A DNA stretch of 64,000 bases from Entoloma clypeatum (GCA_963565915.1 OY751496.1:2976001-3040000), one strand, 5' to 3'; positions 10,718 to 21,655 are shown, numbered from the stretch's first letter. Notes: generated by a model not told the origin, from the letters alone. Made by a program: numbers and translations.

Positions 10718-11127
10718 TGTAAGGGCAACCACTTTTCATTTCTCCTTTCCTTTCTATTCCACCATCTCCGACGTCCTCCGACGCCCTCCGATCGTATCCG
10801 CTGCCTCCGACATCTTATCCGACGACTCCGCGCCCATCCGCTGCTCCGCACGTCGGATCGCAGGTACTATCATTCATCTTGTTTCCATCCATCCCCCATC
10901 CCTACTCCCAACCATTACTCATCATTCATATGTCTCGTTTTATCTTTTATTTCATATCTCATTTTACTATTTATCTAACTAGCTTGCAGGGGAATCCTTA
11001 GAACTTTCTCTTTGGATCTCCCTTGCAAGGTATGTGTTGTATTAGTTATCCAACTGCTCAATCTAAACTTTGGATCTCCCTTGCAAGTATCTGAGTTCGA
11101 GTCTTGGATCGTAAGGTCACCCTTACA
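10718..11127 (+). repeat. 5' LTR, family A nested copy (410 bp)
   Basis: TGTAAGGGC...CCCTTACA ends. Compared with the full 434-bp LTR it lacks a net 24 bases near 10811 (a segment ATTCACC...CCACAT) and has several changes near 10735-10760. A TATTTA box is at 10969 and the predicted RNA start AGAACTTTCT is at 11000-11009. Confidence 0.95.
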
Positions 11128-11129
11128 GT

Positions 11130-11139
11130 AGAAAGCTCT
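11130..11139 (+). other. candidate self-primer binding site, family A
   Basis: AGAAAGCTCT, two bases after the LTR end, is complementary at 9 of 10 bases to AGAACTTTCT at 11000-11009, where the transcript is predicted to start. No tRNA 3'-end complement (TGG...) is present here. Confidence 0.6.
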
Positions 11140-11288
11140 CATCTAATTGGACCGGGTCCGATTGCATCGTTGTCACAATTCTGTGCTTCGGAGTAGCTTC
11201 GTCCGCGTCCGATTCCAATACATCTCACACCCCTTCCAATTCTTCTAATTACCTCTCCGTAACTGGTGATTCTGCTCCGTGCATAGTA

Positions 11289-12416
11289 ATGGACGACCCC
11301 AATCGCCTTGAACAGCTCGAGCACGAGTTCCAGGAACAACGGCAAACTCTCGCTGATATCTGGACTCAACTTGACCAACTCCTCCTCGCCTTCAACGCAA
11401 TACCTGCCCCAGCTCCGACACCTATCCCACCTCTGCTCGCTCCGGCCAATCCGGGCGTGCGTCGAGCAAAACCCGCCAATCCGTCGGCCTTTGATGGATC
11501 GCGCGCAAAGGGCTGGACCTTTCTAAACTCCTGTGAATTGTTTATGGGGCTGGCTCCGGAACAGTTCGCAGACGATCATGCTAAAATTTATTGGGCCTTA
11601 TCTTTCATGAAGAGTGGACGCACAGCACGCTTTGCAGATCGCATTATCCAACAGGAGCGGAGGACCAGTGCTCCGCCTTATCGGACTTGGGTGGACTTCC
11701 GAGCAGTCTTTACAGCGGAGTTCACTCCGAAGAATGAGGAACAGGACGCGAGACTGATCCTTGAAGGAGAATCCTATTATCAAGGTCAACGGGATGTCGA
11801 GACCTATATTGACGAGTTCAAGGACTACATTGACAAAGCGGGCTATCAGGAGGATACCAACATCGTACTCAAATTCCGCCATGGTCTCCGTTCCGACATT
11901 CAGAACGAGATTGCCACCCTGACCCACGGACGGCCTGCGGATGACAACCCCGATGAGTGGTACTCTGCAGCACGAGTCAATGACGACAATAGGATTGCCA
12001 ATAAAGCCTTCAAAGCCACTGCTCCGACCCGCACATCCGCCTTCCGCAACATTGTCGGACCAAGAGTACCTGGCACCTCAGTATTCCCTCGCCCCTACAT
12101 TCCATTCACTCCGCATACAGCTCTGCTTGCATCCGCAACCGCTCCGCCGACAAGGGACCCTAATGCAATGGACATTGATACTTCACGCGTCAAAGGCAAG
12201 AATGCCAATGCATGCTTCAGATGTAACAAAACGGGTCACTTCAGTCGTGAATGCCCCCTTCGCTTCGACGTCCGATTCATGACGATGGAGGAACAAGACG
12301 AGTTTGTTATGGAACAACTCGTGGTCAAGGACACGGCGGAAGGCAACTCCGTTCCGCCCACAGAGTCTGCGGAGGCGGAGGGAGGACAGGAGGATTTTCC
12401 TCCTCACAACGAGTGA
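11289..12416 (+). CDS. family A Gag
   Basis: An intact 375-codon ORF starting MDDPNRLEQLEHEFQEQRQ, a short coiled-coil-like N-terminus. A Pro/Ala linker is followed by the retrotransposon gag core (GWTFLNSCELFMGLAPEQF, WALSFMKSGRTARFADR, WVDFRAVFTAEF, YIDEFKDYIDKAGY). One zinc knuckle, CFRCNKTGHFSREC, lies around residue 309, giving CX2CX4HX4C. An acidic C-terminus ends HNE. Gag forms the particle and binds element RNA. The pol frame is offset by -1 and overlaps the end of gag (open frame from about 12251), so a -1 frameshift is the likely route to Gag-Pol. This is the only intact ORF of this element. Confidence 0.93.
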   Translation: MDDPNRLEQLEHEFQEQRQTLADIWTQLDQLLLAFNAIPAPAPTPIPPLLAPANPGVRRAKPANPSAFDGSRAKGWTFLNSCELFMGLAPEQFADDHAKIYWALSFMKSGRTARFADRIIQQERRTSAPPYRTWVDFRAVFTAEFTPKNEEQDARLILEGESYYQGQRDVETYIDEFKDYIDKAGYQEDTNIVLKFRHGLRSDIQNEIATLTHGRPADDNPDEWYSAARVNDDNRIANKAFKATAPTRTSAFRNIVGPRVPGTSVFPRPYIPFTPHTALLASATAPPTRDPNAMDIDTSRVKGKNANACFRCNKTGHFSRECPLRFDVRFMTMEEQDEFVMEQLVVKDTAEGNSVPPTESAEAEGGQEDFPPHNE

Positions 12417-12418
12417 AC

Positions 12419-13826
12419 AGTGCGCCCTCGTTGTCTACTAAAAATCGTTATGCTGCCTTATTTATGGAACAATATGATCCTATACCCTCCATCTCTAAGC
12501 CTGCAAACGATCCCATAGTCGCACCCAACTCCGCAAATCCCATCCGCCTTCGCCTCTCTAAATGGGAGCTTCGGCTTCCAAAACAATATGTCCTCGCATC
12601 CACTCACTCCGACAATTCTATTGAACTAGACATAGTTCTTGAAACTACCGACACCAAAGACACACTATCACAAAAGGCCTTACTCGACAGCGGGGCAACA
12701 GGGTCGTTTACTGAACGCACTCTGGTCGAGAAACATCGACTCTCTACTTGAAAACTACAACGCGCAATTCCGGTATACAACACCGACGGAACTCCAAACG
12801 AGGTCGGAGCAATAACGGAGGTGTTGGATGTAGTGCTCCGCTATCAGGATCACTTGGAGTGGACCCAGCTTGCAGTAACAAGCTTGGGAAAACAAGAAAT
12901 CGTGTTAGGCTTCACTTGGCTCAAAGAACACAACCCCGAGGTAGATTGGGCTTCAGGGGAAGTGAAGATGAGCCGGTGTCCTGCACGATGTCGGACATGC
13001 CACCAGGAGGCAGCCCAAGAGCGGAAGGAGCAGAAGTTCGAACAAATCCGCATCTGAGCCTGTCGGATGGGTTCCACTCCGACGCCTGGCCTAGCGGAGG
13101 AGGCTCCGCATGGTCCATGGGTGGAGGATGTCACAGAAGGAGAGGAAGCAGAGGAGTCAGCGGAAGACGATGAAGAAGAAGAAGGGTTTGAGGAGGGAGA
13201 TTGCCTTTTCATTGGAACAGTACCCACGGAGGTGGAGTCCATCCGCACTTCATCCAATATCTCGCAACGTCTATCGGAGGCTTTCCTCAGTAACCAAAAA
13301 CCTAAATCGTTCCACGACTCTGTACCAGACCACTTGTTTGACTTTGAAGACATATTCTCAAGGACCTCTTTCAACACCTTACTGGAAGAGCGGACTTGGG
13401 ACCACGCCATTGAACTTGTTCCGGACGCCTCTCCGGCGGGTTGTAAGGTATATCTGCTTGCTCCGAATGAACAGAAGGAACTCAACGCATTTTTGGAGGA
13501 AAACCTGGCAACTGGCCGGATCCGCCCTTCCAAGTCTCCGATGGCATCTCCAGTATTCTACATCAAGAAGAAGGATGGCTCCCTTCGTCTTGTACAAACT
13601 ACCGGTCACTCAATTTCAAAACTATCAAAAACAAGTATCCGCTTCCGCTCATATCCGAACTGATCAATAAACTTCAACGCGCTCAATACTTCACCAAACT
13701 CGACATCCGCTGGGGTTACAACAATGTACGGATAAAACCCGGAGACGAGTGGAAGGCCGCTTTTTGGACCAATTGCGGACTCTATGAACCATTGGTGATG
13801 TTCTTCGGCCTCACTAATAGTCCATC
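12419..13826 (+). pseudogene. family A pol, 5' part: protease and start of RT
   Basis: The pol frame starts near the gag stop (SLSTKNRYAALF). The aspartic protease core is LLDSGATGSFTERTLVEKH; it is broken by a TGA at 12749-12751 where CGA would be expected, and continues KLQRAIPVYNTDG...IVLGFTWLKEHNPEVDW. An acidic linker follows. RT begins WDHAIEL ... [31 protein letters not shown], then a one-base loss near 13597 shifts frame before DYR. RT continues in the new frame ([25 protein letters not shown] ... [10 protein letters not shown]) and is cut by the family B insertion after 13826. The remainder is at 25842-28206. Confidence 0.92.
13822..13826 (+). repeat. target-site duplication CCATC, left
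   Basis: Identical to 25837-25841. It lies inside the RT codons for NSPSTFQ of family A and bounds the whole tandem array as one insertion. Confidence 0.95.
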
Positions 13827-14114
13827 TGTTATGATCGTATTTTCACTTTTCACTTTATCTTATCTTATCTCGATCTTATCTTATCTACATCATATCGCAC
13901 ATGAGGACATCTTATCATTATCACGCAGCATGATGCTGCCACAACGCAGCCTCATGGAATTTACATATATAAGTAGAGTACTTTCACTTGTATTCGATAG
14001 CTTGTTCTCTTGAGATTCCCGCTGGGTCTCTGGGCAATTCAGTTCACTTCACATTTTCCACTTCGTTCTTAAGTTTGGGCTCGCGACGTCGTTTGACTTA
14101 GCGTCGCCTCAACA
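13827..14114 (+). repeat. LTR 1 of family B array
   Basis: 288 bp, starts TGTTATGATC and ends GCGTCGCCTCAACA (TGTT/AACA ends). It differs from LTRs 2 and 3 at 13934, where T replaces the C of a CpG. Confidence 0.95.
13966..14008 (+). promoter_or_regulatory. TATA box and predicted RNA start, LTR 1
   Basis: TATATAAG at 13966-13973 is followed 33 bases later by AGCTTGTTCT (13999-14008), the sequence complementary to the candidate primer site after the LTR. The same module is in the other LTRs at +5861 and +11722. Confidence 0.7.
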
Positions 14115-14116
14115 GA

Positions 14117-14126
14117 AGAACAAGCT
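14117..14126 (+). other. self-primer binding site, family B unit 1
   Basis: AGAACAAGCT, two bases after the LTR end, is the exact 10-base reverse complement of 13999-14008. This is the arrangement of Tf1-type self-priming, in which the RNA 5' end folds onto the site and primes reverse transcription. Confidence 0.7.
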
Positions 14127-14670
14127 CTTATCATCATCGCCCGCCCAAACACACACACTTCCCACATCACCATCACTATCCCCGCCGTTTCGTGCTTTTG
14201 CGTTAAAAGTCACACCTCGCCATTACACGCGGACCCTAGCGTTAAGGGGGACCTCCCGGACTTCAGGGATAAGAAGAGAAACGCTTGGTGCACCCACTAT
14301 AACTAGCGTTGCCGTTCGAGACACACAGGGAAACGTTGAGCCCGTCCCGTGTCGAGGTGACCAAAGGCCGACGCAACTGACCTTCGGGAAAGCTGCTGGC
14401 GCGTGTGGCGACTTGGAAAAGAAGGTCGCGCACGTTTAGTTCTCAAAAGGTGTTCCAACCCCCGATCTTTTCCCGGATCTCGACAGAACCAGTGCGCGTA
14501 GGGGTGTTGACCGCGTGGTTTTCATTTTTTCCAGATCTTCCTTTATTCGGGCATTTCGGCTGCCTGGGTAAACAGATCGTTCTTTGGGTTTTCTTTTTTA
14601 GGTTTTCTTTTTCGCTTAAGTAGCAGAACAGGGTCGCGCGCCCGCTACAAAGCACTATTGTTCACACAAC
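14127..14670 (+). other. family B unit 1 leader
   Basis: A 5' untranslated leader of about 540 bases between the primer site and gag, with no ORF of note. It contains one of the four unit differences: 14493 T versus C at 20354, in a CpG. Confidence 0.7.
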
Positions 14671-15759
14671 ATGGCCGACAACAACGACGACGAGTTCGAC
14701 AATCCCCTTCCCAATCCCCCTCTCCCTCCTCCCGCTCATAATCCCGCCGCCCCGCGTCCCAATGGAAGACGACTAGAAATCGCCGCAGACCCCGGCAAGT
14801 ACAATGGGGCCAAAGCAACGTTCGGAGTATGGTGGACAAAGATGCTGGCATGGATCAGGGTCAATCGGGACCTGTTCCAAGGACAGGAAGAAATTTGCAT
14901 TGCAGTATGGTCTCGCCTGGAGGGCGCTACAGCTGGCACCTATGGGGAAACACGCCTGAGGCAGTGCATGGAATCAGAACAATGGCCCACGTTCCAGCAA
15001 TTAATGAGAGAGGTGACATCAAGATTCCAATCAGCAACAGAAATAGAATGGGCACGTGCCAAAATCGAAACCTTTAAACAAGGAAACATGCGGGTGGACG
15101 ATTTTATTACACAATTTGGAACGTTGGTCATCAAAGGCCAAATTGAGGAAATGCACGGGATATCTCTGCTAGAAAGGAACACCAAGGATTCGATCATACA
15201 ACAAATGTTTCAGCAGGGAAGATGACAGACCACCGTGCAAGACACGTGTGAGGAAATTTTAGCAATCGGAAGAGCAGAGGAAACTTATGCGGCAAGACCG
15301 GGCATGAGGACCGGCAACAATTTTGGACAGCAGAGAACCGGTTGGGGCAATCGGCCCGCAAACCAGCAGAATCAGCAGCGACCATTCGGACAACAACAGT
15401 ACGGGGGGTACCGAGCCCCGCAGCAAAACGGACAGCAAGGTCAGGGACGCCGAGATCCCAATGCTATGGAGGTCGATAGAAACCAGCGCCGAGCGCCTGG
15501 TAATTGTTACAATTGCGGAGGACAGGGGCATTTCGCCCGGGAATGCAGACAGCCACAACGCAAGGTGTGAGCGGCTGTGATTGAACAAATCGACGAACAT
15601 GAGGAAGAAGAAATCTTACGACAAATCACGGCAAGGCGTCAAGCACGACAAGCCGCAAATGGACCAAGGGGTGTGATTGGCGCGCCTGCGCCGAATCCCA
15701 ATGGTCAGAACAATGGACAAGCTGCTGGGCAGCAGGGTTTTGTGAACGTCAACCAGTAA
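14671..15759 (+). pseudogene. family B Gag, unit 1, two in-frame TGA codons
   Basis: One frame of 363 codons from MADNNDDEFDNPLPNPPLPP to VNVNQ, interrupted by TGA at 15223-15225 (after QQGR) and 15568-15570 (after QRKV). Both would be CGA before a single C-to-T change. The body has the gag core (WWTKMLAWIRVNRDLFQ, EQWPTFQQLMREVTSRF, VDDFITQFGTLVIKGQI), a Gln/Gly/Arg-rich linker and a zinc knuckle CYNCGGQGHFAREC. The pol frame follows at -1. The same two stops are in unit 2, so they predate the duplication. Either Gag was supplied in trans, or the stops arose in the genome before the tandem formed. Read-through cannot be excluded from sequence. Confidence 0.88.
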
Positions 15760-15794
15760 ATCCCCCGCTGGCTCTGACAAATCGATATGAATGT

Positions 15795-18700
15795 TTGCCT
15801 ATAGACTCTTACGTACATAAGGACATTGTAAAATCTTGGTTTCAGAAACTTACGGATGCTACAGTTACGTACAATAAAATACTATTAGATAAACCTAGTA
15901 GGAAAGAAAAACAAAAAAAAGATGAATCGGACTTAGATACACTTGTAAACTATATCATTGGGGAGCCCTCAGAAACGAGGCTTGGTTCGTCCCCTACGGA
16001 TGAATGCTTAATTCCCTGTTGCAAAGAATCAGATAATTTAACTAGGCAAACGGACTCTATGGGGGAACCATCTTTTATTCGATCCGCTTCTTTGGAAAAG
16101 GAGCTTATGATGAAAATCACGCTGGAAACGTTGCAGGACAAACGCACATTTGATGTTGAAGCATTATTAGACTCAGGGGCGACAGGGATGTTCATAGATC
16201 TGGACTTCGCCAAAAGGAACAACATTAAATTAAGGGAACTACCTTTCCCCATTCGGGTCTACAACGTTGATGGCACGCTTAACCAAGGAGGTTCAATCAC
16301 GCATGAAGCAGTCATGGCTATGCGGTATAAAGGACATGTGGAGATAGCCGTGTTTGAGGCATGCAACCTAGGAAAAGCTAAAATTATTGTTGGACATACC
16401 TGGCTGAAACGCCATAATCCAGAAATCGATTGGGAAAAGGCGGAAATTAAACTATCAAGATGTCCAGAAGAATGTGGCATGCGTCGAACACGTTATTTAA
16501 ATAAAACTGCAAGAACCAGATGGGGCGGAAGAATGGAAGAAGTAGTAGAAGGAAATGAGGAAGAAATGGAGGAGGAAGTAATCCACACGCTCAGGGCAGC
16601 TAAAGGAGAACCCTCAGATGAAGTACCGGCAGAACAGGTTGTCCCCCGGAAATATCACAAATATCTACCAGTCTTTGAAAAGAAAGCATCGGAGAGATTA
16701 CCAGTCAGGAAACCATGGGACCACGCTATAGACTTAAAACCGGAGTTCATACCAAAGAAGGCCAAAGTCTATCCCCTGTCACCAGATGAAAGGAAAGAAG
16801 TATCCGAATTTGTAAACGATCAATTACGCAAAGGATATATTCGACCTACCAAGTCACCACAAACTTCGCCAGTATTCTTTATACCCAAAAAAGACGGAAA
16901 GAAACGAATGGTACAGGATTACCGACACATTAACAGCTGGACCGTTCGCAATAATTATCCACTCCCGTTGATTCCGGAATTGATCGATAAATTAAAGGGA
17001 AAGAAAAGGTTTACCAAAATGGACCTCAGATGGGGGTATAACAATGTACGCATCAAAGAAGGAGACGAGTGGAAAGCGGCATTCACAACCCCAGATGGAG
17101 CTTTCGAACCAACAGTTATGTTCTTCGGATTAAATAATTCCCCAAGCACGTTTCAAACTATGATGAACGACATATTTAGAGACTTGATTGATCAAGGAGA
17201 CGTAGTTATCTATATCGATGATATATTGGTAGCAACTGAAGGAGAAGAAGGACACAGTGAAATCGTGGAGGAAATTCTAAAAAGATTACGAGAAAACGAC
17301 TTATTCTTAAAACCAGGAAAATGTTTCTTTGACCGAGACGAAATAGAGTTCTTAGGGTTAATTATTGGGAAAGACGGAATTCGAATGGATCCTTCAAAAG
17401 TAGACGCCATCAAACAATGGCCGAAACCAACAAAAGTCAAAGAAGTCCAGTCGTTTCTAGGATTGGCCAATTTCTATCGAAGATTTGTCAAGGACTTCTC
17501 TAAAGTGGCAGGGCCATTACATAAATTAACAAGGAAAGAAACAATCTGGAATTGGAAAGAGGAACAGGAGGAAGCGTTTGATATGCTAAAGAAATTATTT
17601 ACGGAAGCACCTATATTAGTATCTCCCGATCCGGATCGGAAGTTGAGAGTAGAATCAGACGCATCGGACTTTGCTACAGGAGCAATTCTATCTATGGAAT
17701 GCGAGGATGAGAAATGGAGGCCATGTGCCTTTCTATCTAAAGGATTAAATGATGTGGAACGAAATTACGACGTACACGATAAAGAAATGCTGGGCATAAT
17801 TCGAGCGCTGGAAGCATGGAGACACCACCTTGAAGGAGCCAAACATGAGGTCGAGATCTGGACCGATCATAAAAACCTCGAGTACTTCATGCAGGGACGA
17901 AAGCTTAATCGCAGACAAGCACGCTGGGCGTTGTATCTAACACGCTTCAACTTTAAATTAATACACAAAGCTGGCACCTCAATGGGAAAGGCGGACGCTC
18001 TTTCGAGAAGGGTCGATCATAGAAAGGGGGTGGAAAAAGACAACGAAGACGTAACATTATTAAAACCGGAATACTTCCACTTGCGAGCAATGGATCGAGG
18101 TCACATACTTATTGATGGAGAAGAAAGTAAACTATTAAAACGCATCAGGAACACCAAGGAGTTTGACGAACAAGTGTTGAAAGCAGTGGAAGAGTTAAAG
18201 AAAACAAATACCAAAACATTGCGCGCAGATGAATGGCATGAAGAGCAGGGACTCTGGTTACATAGAGGAAAGGTTTATGTTCCAAAAAGTCAGGCACTCA
18301 GGGAGGAAATAATTAAATTACATCACAACAATCCAGTTGCAGGACACCCAGGGCAGTGGAAGACCCTGGAATTGGTTACACGGAATTATTGGTGGCCTAG
18401 TATTACAAACATGGTCAAAACATACGTCGAGGGCTGCGACAGATGTCAACGATCAAAAAACGTGCCTCAACCGCTAGCCGGTAAATTAAAAGCAAACACG
18501 GAACATGCAGGACCATGGAAACATGTTACAGCAGATTTTATTGTAGGACTCCCAGAAGCTCAGGGGTACAACGCAGTATTAGTCGTGGCTTGCAGATCAA
18601 CAAAGCAATCACACTTTATCAAAACACGCGATGAAGTCTCAGCAGAAGGATTAGCTAAACTATATCGGGACGAAGTCTGGAAACTTCATGGACTGCCAGA

Positions 18701-19676
18701 ATCGTTAACGTCAGACCGAGGACCACAATTTGCGGCAATATTTATGAAGGAACTAAATAAAATATTGGGGATCACAACTAAATTATCAACGGCGTATCAT
18801 CCGCAAACAGACGGACAGACGGAACGCATCAACCAGGAGTTGGAACAATATCTAAGATCATTTATTTCCCATCGGCAAACAGATTGGCCCGAATGGATGG
18901 CAACCGCGGAGTTCGCCTATAATAATAAAATTCACACGGCAACTCAGTTTTCGCCGTTCTATGTAAATTATGGGTTTAACCCTAGGATGGGCGTAGAACC
19001 TCGGAGGGCAGAAAAGTCAGAACCGGCAAAAGAATTCGCAGAGCGAATGAAGAAGATTCATGAGGAGGCGGAAGCGGCGCTAGTAAAAGCACGAGAAGAG
19101 ATGGAACGGTATGCGAACCTGAAACGGGGTGATGCACCAGTTTACAAAGTTGGCGACAAAGTTTGGTTATCGACTAAAGACCTGAAGTTGAACCGACCCT
19201 TAAAGAAACTTGCCGAACGATGGATTGGACCCTATACCATAACCAAAATCATTTCGTCACACGCCGTAGAACTTAAATTACCGAAAACCTGGAAAATCCA
19301 CCCGGTCATCAATGTATCACGAGTCCGATTATTTAAGGAACCACTATTTATGTCACAAAGGGTGCAGGCACCAAACCCGATAGTTATCAATGGCGAAGAG
19401 GAGTACGATGTCGCAAAAGTTATTGACTCAAGGTTGAAGAGAGGAAAGCTGGAATATTTAGTGCAATGGGAGGGTCTGACTCAGGACCACAACACGTGGG
19501 AACCCGAGGATCACCTAGAACATGCCAAGGAAGCGGTGGAGGACTTCTTTAAATTAAACCCGAATGCACCTCGGCGCTTACGCGCAAACATCTTTGAAGG
19601 ATTGGAATTTAAACCATATGAAAATTTCACGAACACCCCGGACGACATCATATCTCGCCTGGAAGTCGAGATCTAG
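15795..19676 (+). CDS. family B Pol, unit 1 (protease, RT, RNase H, integrase, chromodomain)
   Basis: An intact frame of 1293 codons; the true frame opens upstream (ALTNRYECLP, from about 15756) in the -1 frame relative to gag. Aspartic protease has DSGATG with D126. RT has FIPKKDG, FTKMDLRWGYNN and the catalytic YIDD at 473-476. RNase H has D622 in ESDASDFATG, then HDKEMLG and WTDHKNLEYF. Integrase has HHCC ([13 protein letters not shown] ... GCDRCQRSK) and DD35E with D914, D974 and E1010. The GPY motif (RWIGPYTITK) and a chromodomain (about 1200-1260, EEEYDVAKVIDSRLKRGKLEYLVQWEG) follow. All catalytic residues are present, so Pol looks functional. Chromodomains of this class steer insertion toward modified chromatin. 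Confidence 0.96.
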   Translation: MPIDSYVHKDIVKSWFQKLTDATVTYNKILLDKPSRKEKQKKDESDLDTLVNYIIGEPSETRLGSSPTDECLIPCCKESDNLTRQTDSMGEPSFIRSASLEKELMMKITLETLQDKRTFDVEALLDSGATGMFIDLDFAKRNNIKLRELPFPIRVYNVDGTLNQGGSITHEAVMAMRYKGHVEIAVFEACNLGKAKIIVGHTWLKRHNPEIDWEKAEIKLSRCPEECGMRRTRYLNKTARTRWGGRMEEVVEGNEEEMEEEVIHTLRAAKGEPSDEVPAEQVVPRKYHKYLPVFEKKASERLPVRKPWDHAIDLKPEFIPKKAKVYPLSPDERKEVSEFVNDQLRKGYIRPTKSPQTSPVFFIPKKDGKKRMVQDYRHINSWTVRNNYPLPLIPELIDKLKGKKRFTKMDLRWGYNNVRIKEGDEWKAAFTTPDGAFEPTVMFFGLNNSPSTFQTMMNDIFRDLIDQGDVVIYIDDILVATEGEEGHSEIVEEILKRLRENDLFLKPGKCFFDRDEIEFLGLIIGKDGIRMDPSKVDAIKQWPKPTKVKEVQSFLGLANFYRRFVKDFSKVAGPLHKLTRKETIWNWKEEQEEAFDMLKKLFTEAPILVSPDPDRKLRVESDASDFATGAILSMECEDEKWRPCAFLSKGLNDVERNYDVHDKEMLGIIRALEAWRHHLEGAKHEVEIWTDHKNLEYFMQGRKLNRRQARWALYLTRFNFKLIHKAGTSMGKADALSRRVDHRKGVEKDNEDVTLLKPEYFHLRAMDRGHILIDGEESKLLKRIRNTKEFDEQVLKAVEELKKTNTKTLRADEWHEEQGLWLHRGKVYVPKSQALREEIIKLHHNNPVAGHPGQWKTLELVTRNYWWPSITNMVKTYVEGCDRCQRSKNVPQPLAGKLKANTEHAGPWKHVTADFIVGLPEAQGYNAVLVVACRSTKQSHFIKTRDEVSAEGLAKLYRDEVWKLHGLPESLTSDRGPQFAAIFMKELNKILGITTKLSTAYHPQTDGQTERINQELEQYLRSFISHRQTDWPEWMATAEFAYNNKIHTATQFSPFYVNYGFNPRMGVEPRRAEKSEPAKEFAERMKKIHEEAEAALVKAREEMERYANLKRGDAPVYKVGDKVWLSTKDLKLNRPLKKLAERWIGPYTITKIISSHAVELKLPKTWKIHPVINVSRVRLFKEPLFMSQRVQAPNPIVINGEEEYDVAKVIDSRLKRGKLEYLVQWEGLTQDHNTWEPEDHLEHAKEAVEDFFKLNPNAPRRLRANIFEGLEFKPYENFTNTPDDIISRLEVEI

Positions 19677-19687
19677 AAAGGGGGTAA

Positions 19688-19975
19688 TGTTATGATCGTA
19701 TTTTCACTTTTCACTTTATCTTATCTTATCTCGATCTTATCTTATCTACATCATATCGCACATGAGGACATCTTATCATTATCACGCAGCATGACGCTGC
19801 CACAACGCAGCCTCATGGAATTTACATATATAAGTAGAGTACTTTCACTTGTATTCGATAGCTTGTTCTCTTGAGATTCCCGCTGGGTCTCTGGGCAATT
19901 CAGTTCACTTCACATTTTCCACTTCGTTCTTAAGTTTGGGCTCGCGACGTCGTTTGACTTAGCGTCGCCTCAACA
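19688..19975 (+). repeat. LTR 2 of family B array (shared)
   Basis: 288 bp. It acts as 3' LTR of unit 1 and 5' LTR of unit 2, and is preceded by the polypurine tract AGAAAGGGGGTAA. TATATAAG is at 19827 and the predicted RNA start at 19860-19869. Confidence 0.95.
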
Positions 19976-19977
19976 GA

Positions 19978-19987
19978 AGAACAAGCT
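19978..19987 (+). other. self-primer binding site, family B unit 2
   Basis: AGAACAAGCT, same spacing and complementarity as in unit 1. Confidence 0.7.
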
Positions 19988-20531
19988 CTTATCATCATCG
20001 CCCGCCCAAACACACACACTTCCCACATCACCATCACTATCCCCGCCGTTTCGTGCTTTTGCGTTAAAAGTCACACCTCGCCATTACACGCGGACCCTAG
20101 CGTTAAGGGGGACCTCCCGGACTTCAGGGATAAGAAGAGAAACGCTTGGTGCACCCACTATAACTAGCGTTGCCGTTCGAGACACACAGGGAAACGTTGA
20201 GCCCGTCCCGTGTCGAGGTGACCAAAGGCCGACGCAACTGACCTTCGGGAAAGCTGCTGGCGCGTGTGGCGACTTGGAAAAGAAGGTCGCGCACGTTTAG
20301 TTCTCAAAAGGTGTTCCAACCCCCGATCTTTTCCCGGATCTCGACAGAACCAGCGCGCGTAGGGGTGTTGACCGCGTGGTTTTCATTTTTTCCAGATCTT
20401 CCTTTATTCGGGCATTTCGGCTGCCTGGGTAAACAGATCGTTCTTTGGGTTTTCTTTTTTAGGTTTTCTTTTTCGCTTAAGTAGCAGAACAGGGTCGCGC
20501 GCCCGCTACAAAGCACTATTGTTCACACAAC

Positions 20532-21620
20532 ATGGCCGACAACAACGACGACGAGTTCGACAATCCCCTTCCCAATCCCCCTCTCCCTCCTCCCGCTCAT
20601 AATCCCGCCGCCCCGCGTCCCAATGGAAGACGACTAGAAATCGCCGCAGACCCCGGCAAGTACAATGGGGCCAAAGCAACGTTCGGAGTATGGTGGACAA
20701 AGATGCTGGCATGGATCAGGGTCAATCGGGACCTGTTCCAAGGACAGGAAGAAATTTGCATTGCAGTATGGTCTCGCCTGGAGGGCGCTACAGCTGGCAC
20801 CTATGGGGAAACACGCCTGAGGCAGTGCATGGAATCAGAACAATGGCCCACGTTCCAGCAATTAATGAGAGAGGTGACATCAAGATTCCAATCAGCAACA
20901 GAAATAGAATGGGCACGTGCCAAAATCGAAACCTTTAAACAAGGAAACATGCGGGTGGACGATTTTATTACACAATTTGGAACGTTGGTCATCAAAGGCC
21001 AAATTGAGGAAATGCACGGGATATCTCTGCTAGAAAGGAACACCAAGGATTCGATCATACAACAAATGTTTCAGCAGGGAAGATGACAGACCACCGTGCA
21101 AGACACGTGTGAGGAAATTTTAGCAATCGGAAGAGCAGAGGAAACTTATGCGGCAAGACCGGGCATGAGGACCGGCAACAATTTTGGACAGCAGAGAACC
21201 GGTTGGGGCAATCGGCCCGCAAACCAGCAGAATCAGCAGCGACCATTCGGACAACAACAGTACGGGGGGTACCGAGCCCCGCAGCAAAACGGACAGCAAG
21301 GTCAGGGACGCCGAGATCCCAATGCTATGGAGGTCGATAGAAACCAGCGCCGAGCGCCTGGTAATTGTTACAATTGCGGAGGACAGGGGCATTTCGCCCG
21401 GGAATGCAGACAGCCACAACGCAAGGTGTGAGCGGCTGTGATTGAACAAATCGACGAACATGAGGAAGAAGAAATCTTACGACAAATCACGGCAAGGCGT
21501 CAAGCACGACAAGCCGCAAATGGACCAAGGGGTGTGATTGGCGCGCCTGCGCCGAATCCCAATGGTCAGAACAATGGACAAGCTGCTGGGCAGCAGGGTT
21601 TTGTGAACGTCAACCAGTAA
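20532..21620 (+). pseudogene. family B Gag, unit 2, same two TGA codons
   Basis: Identical in translation to the unit 1 Gag, including TGA at 21084-21086 and 21429-21431. The zinc knuckle CYNCGGQGHFAREC lies just before the second stop. Identity of both lesions in the two units means they were inherited from one parent unit. Confidence 0.88.
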
Positions 21621-21655
21621 ATCCCCCGCTGGCTCTGACAAATCGATATGAATGT

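Noticed and set aside
14671..15759. The gag TGA codons were considered as programmed read-through, as in some gypsy-like elements.
   Set aside because: Two successive TGA codons, both explained by CpG transition and paralleled by TGA stops across other elements, make mutation more likely. Read-through is not excluded.
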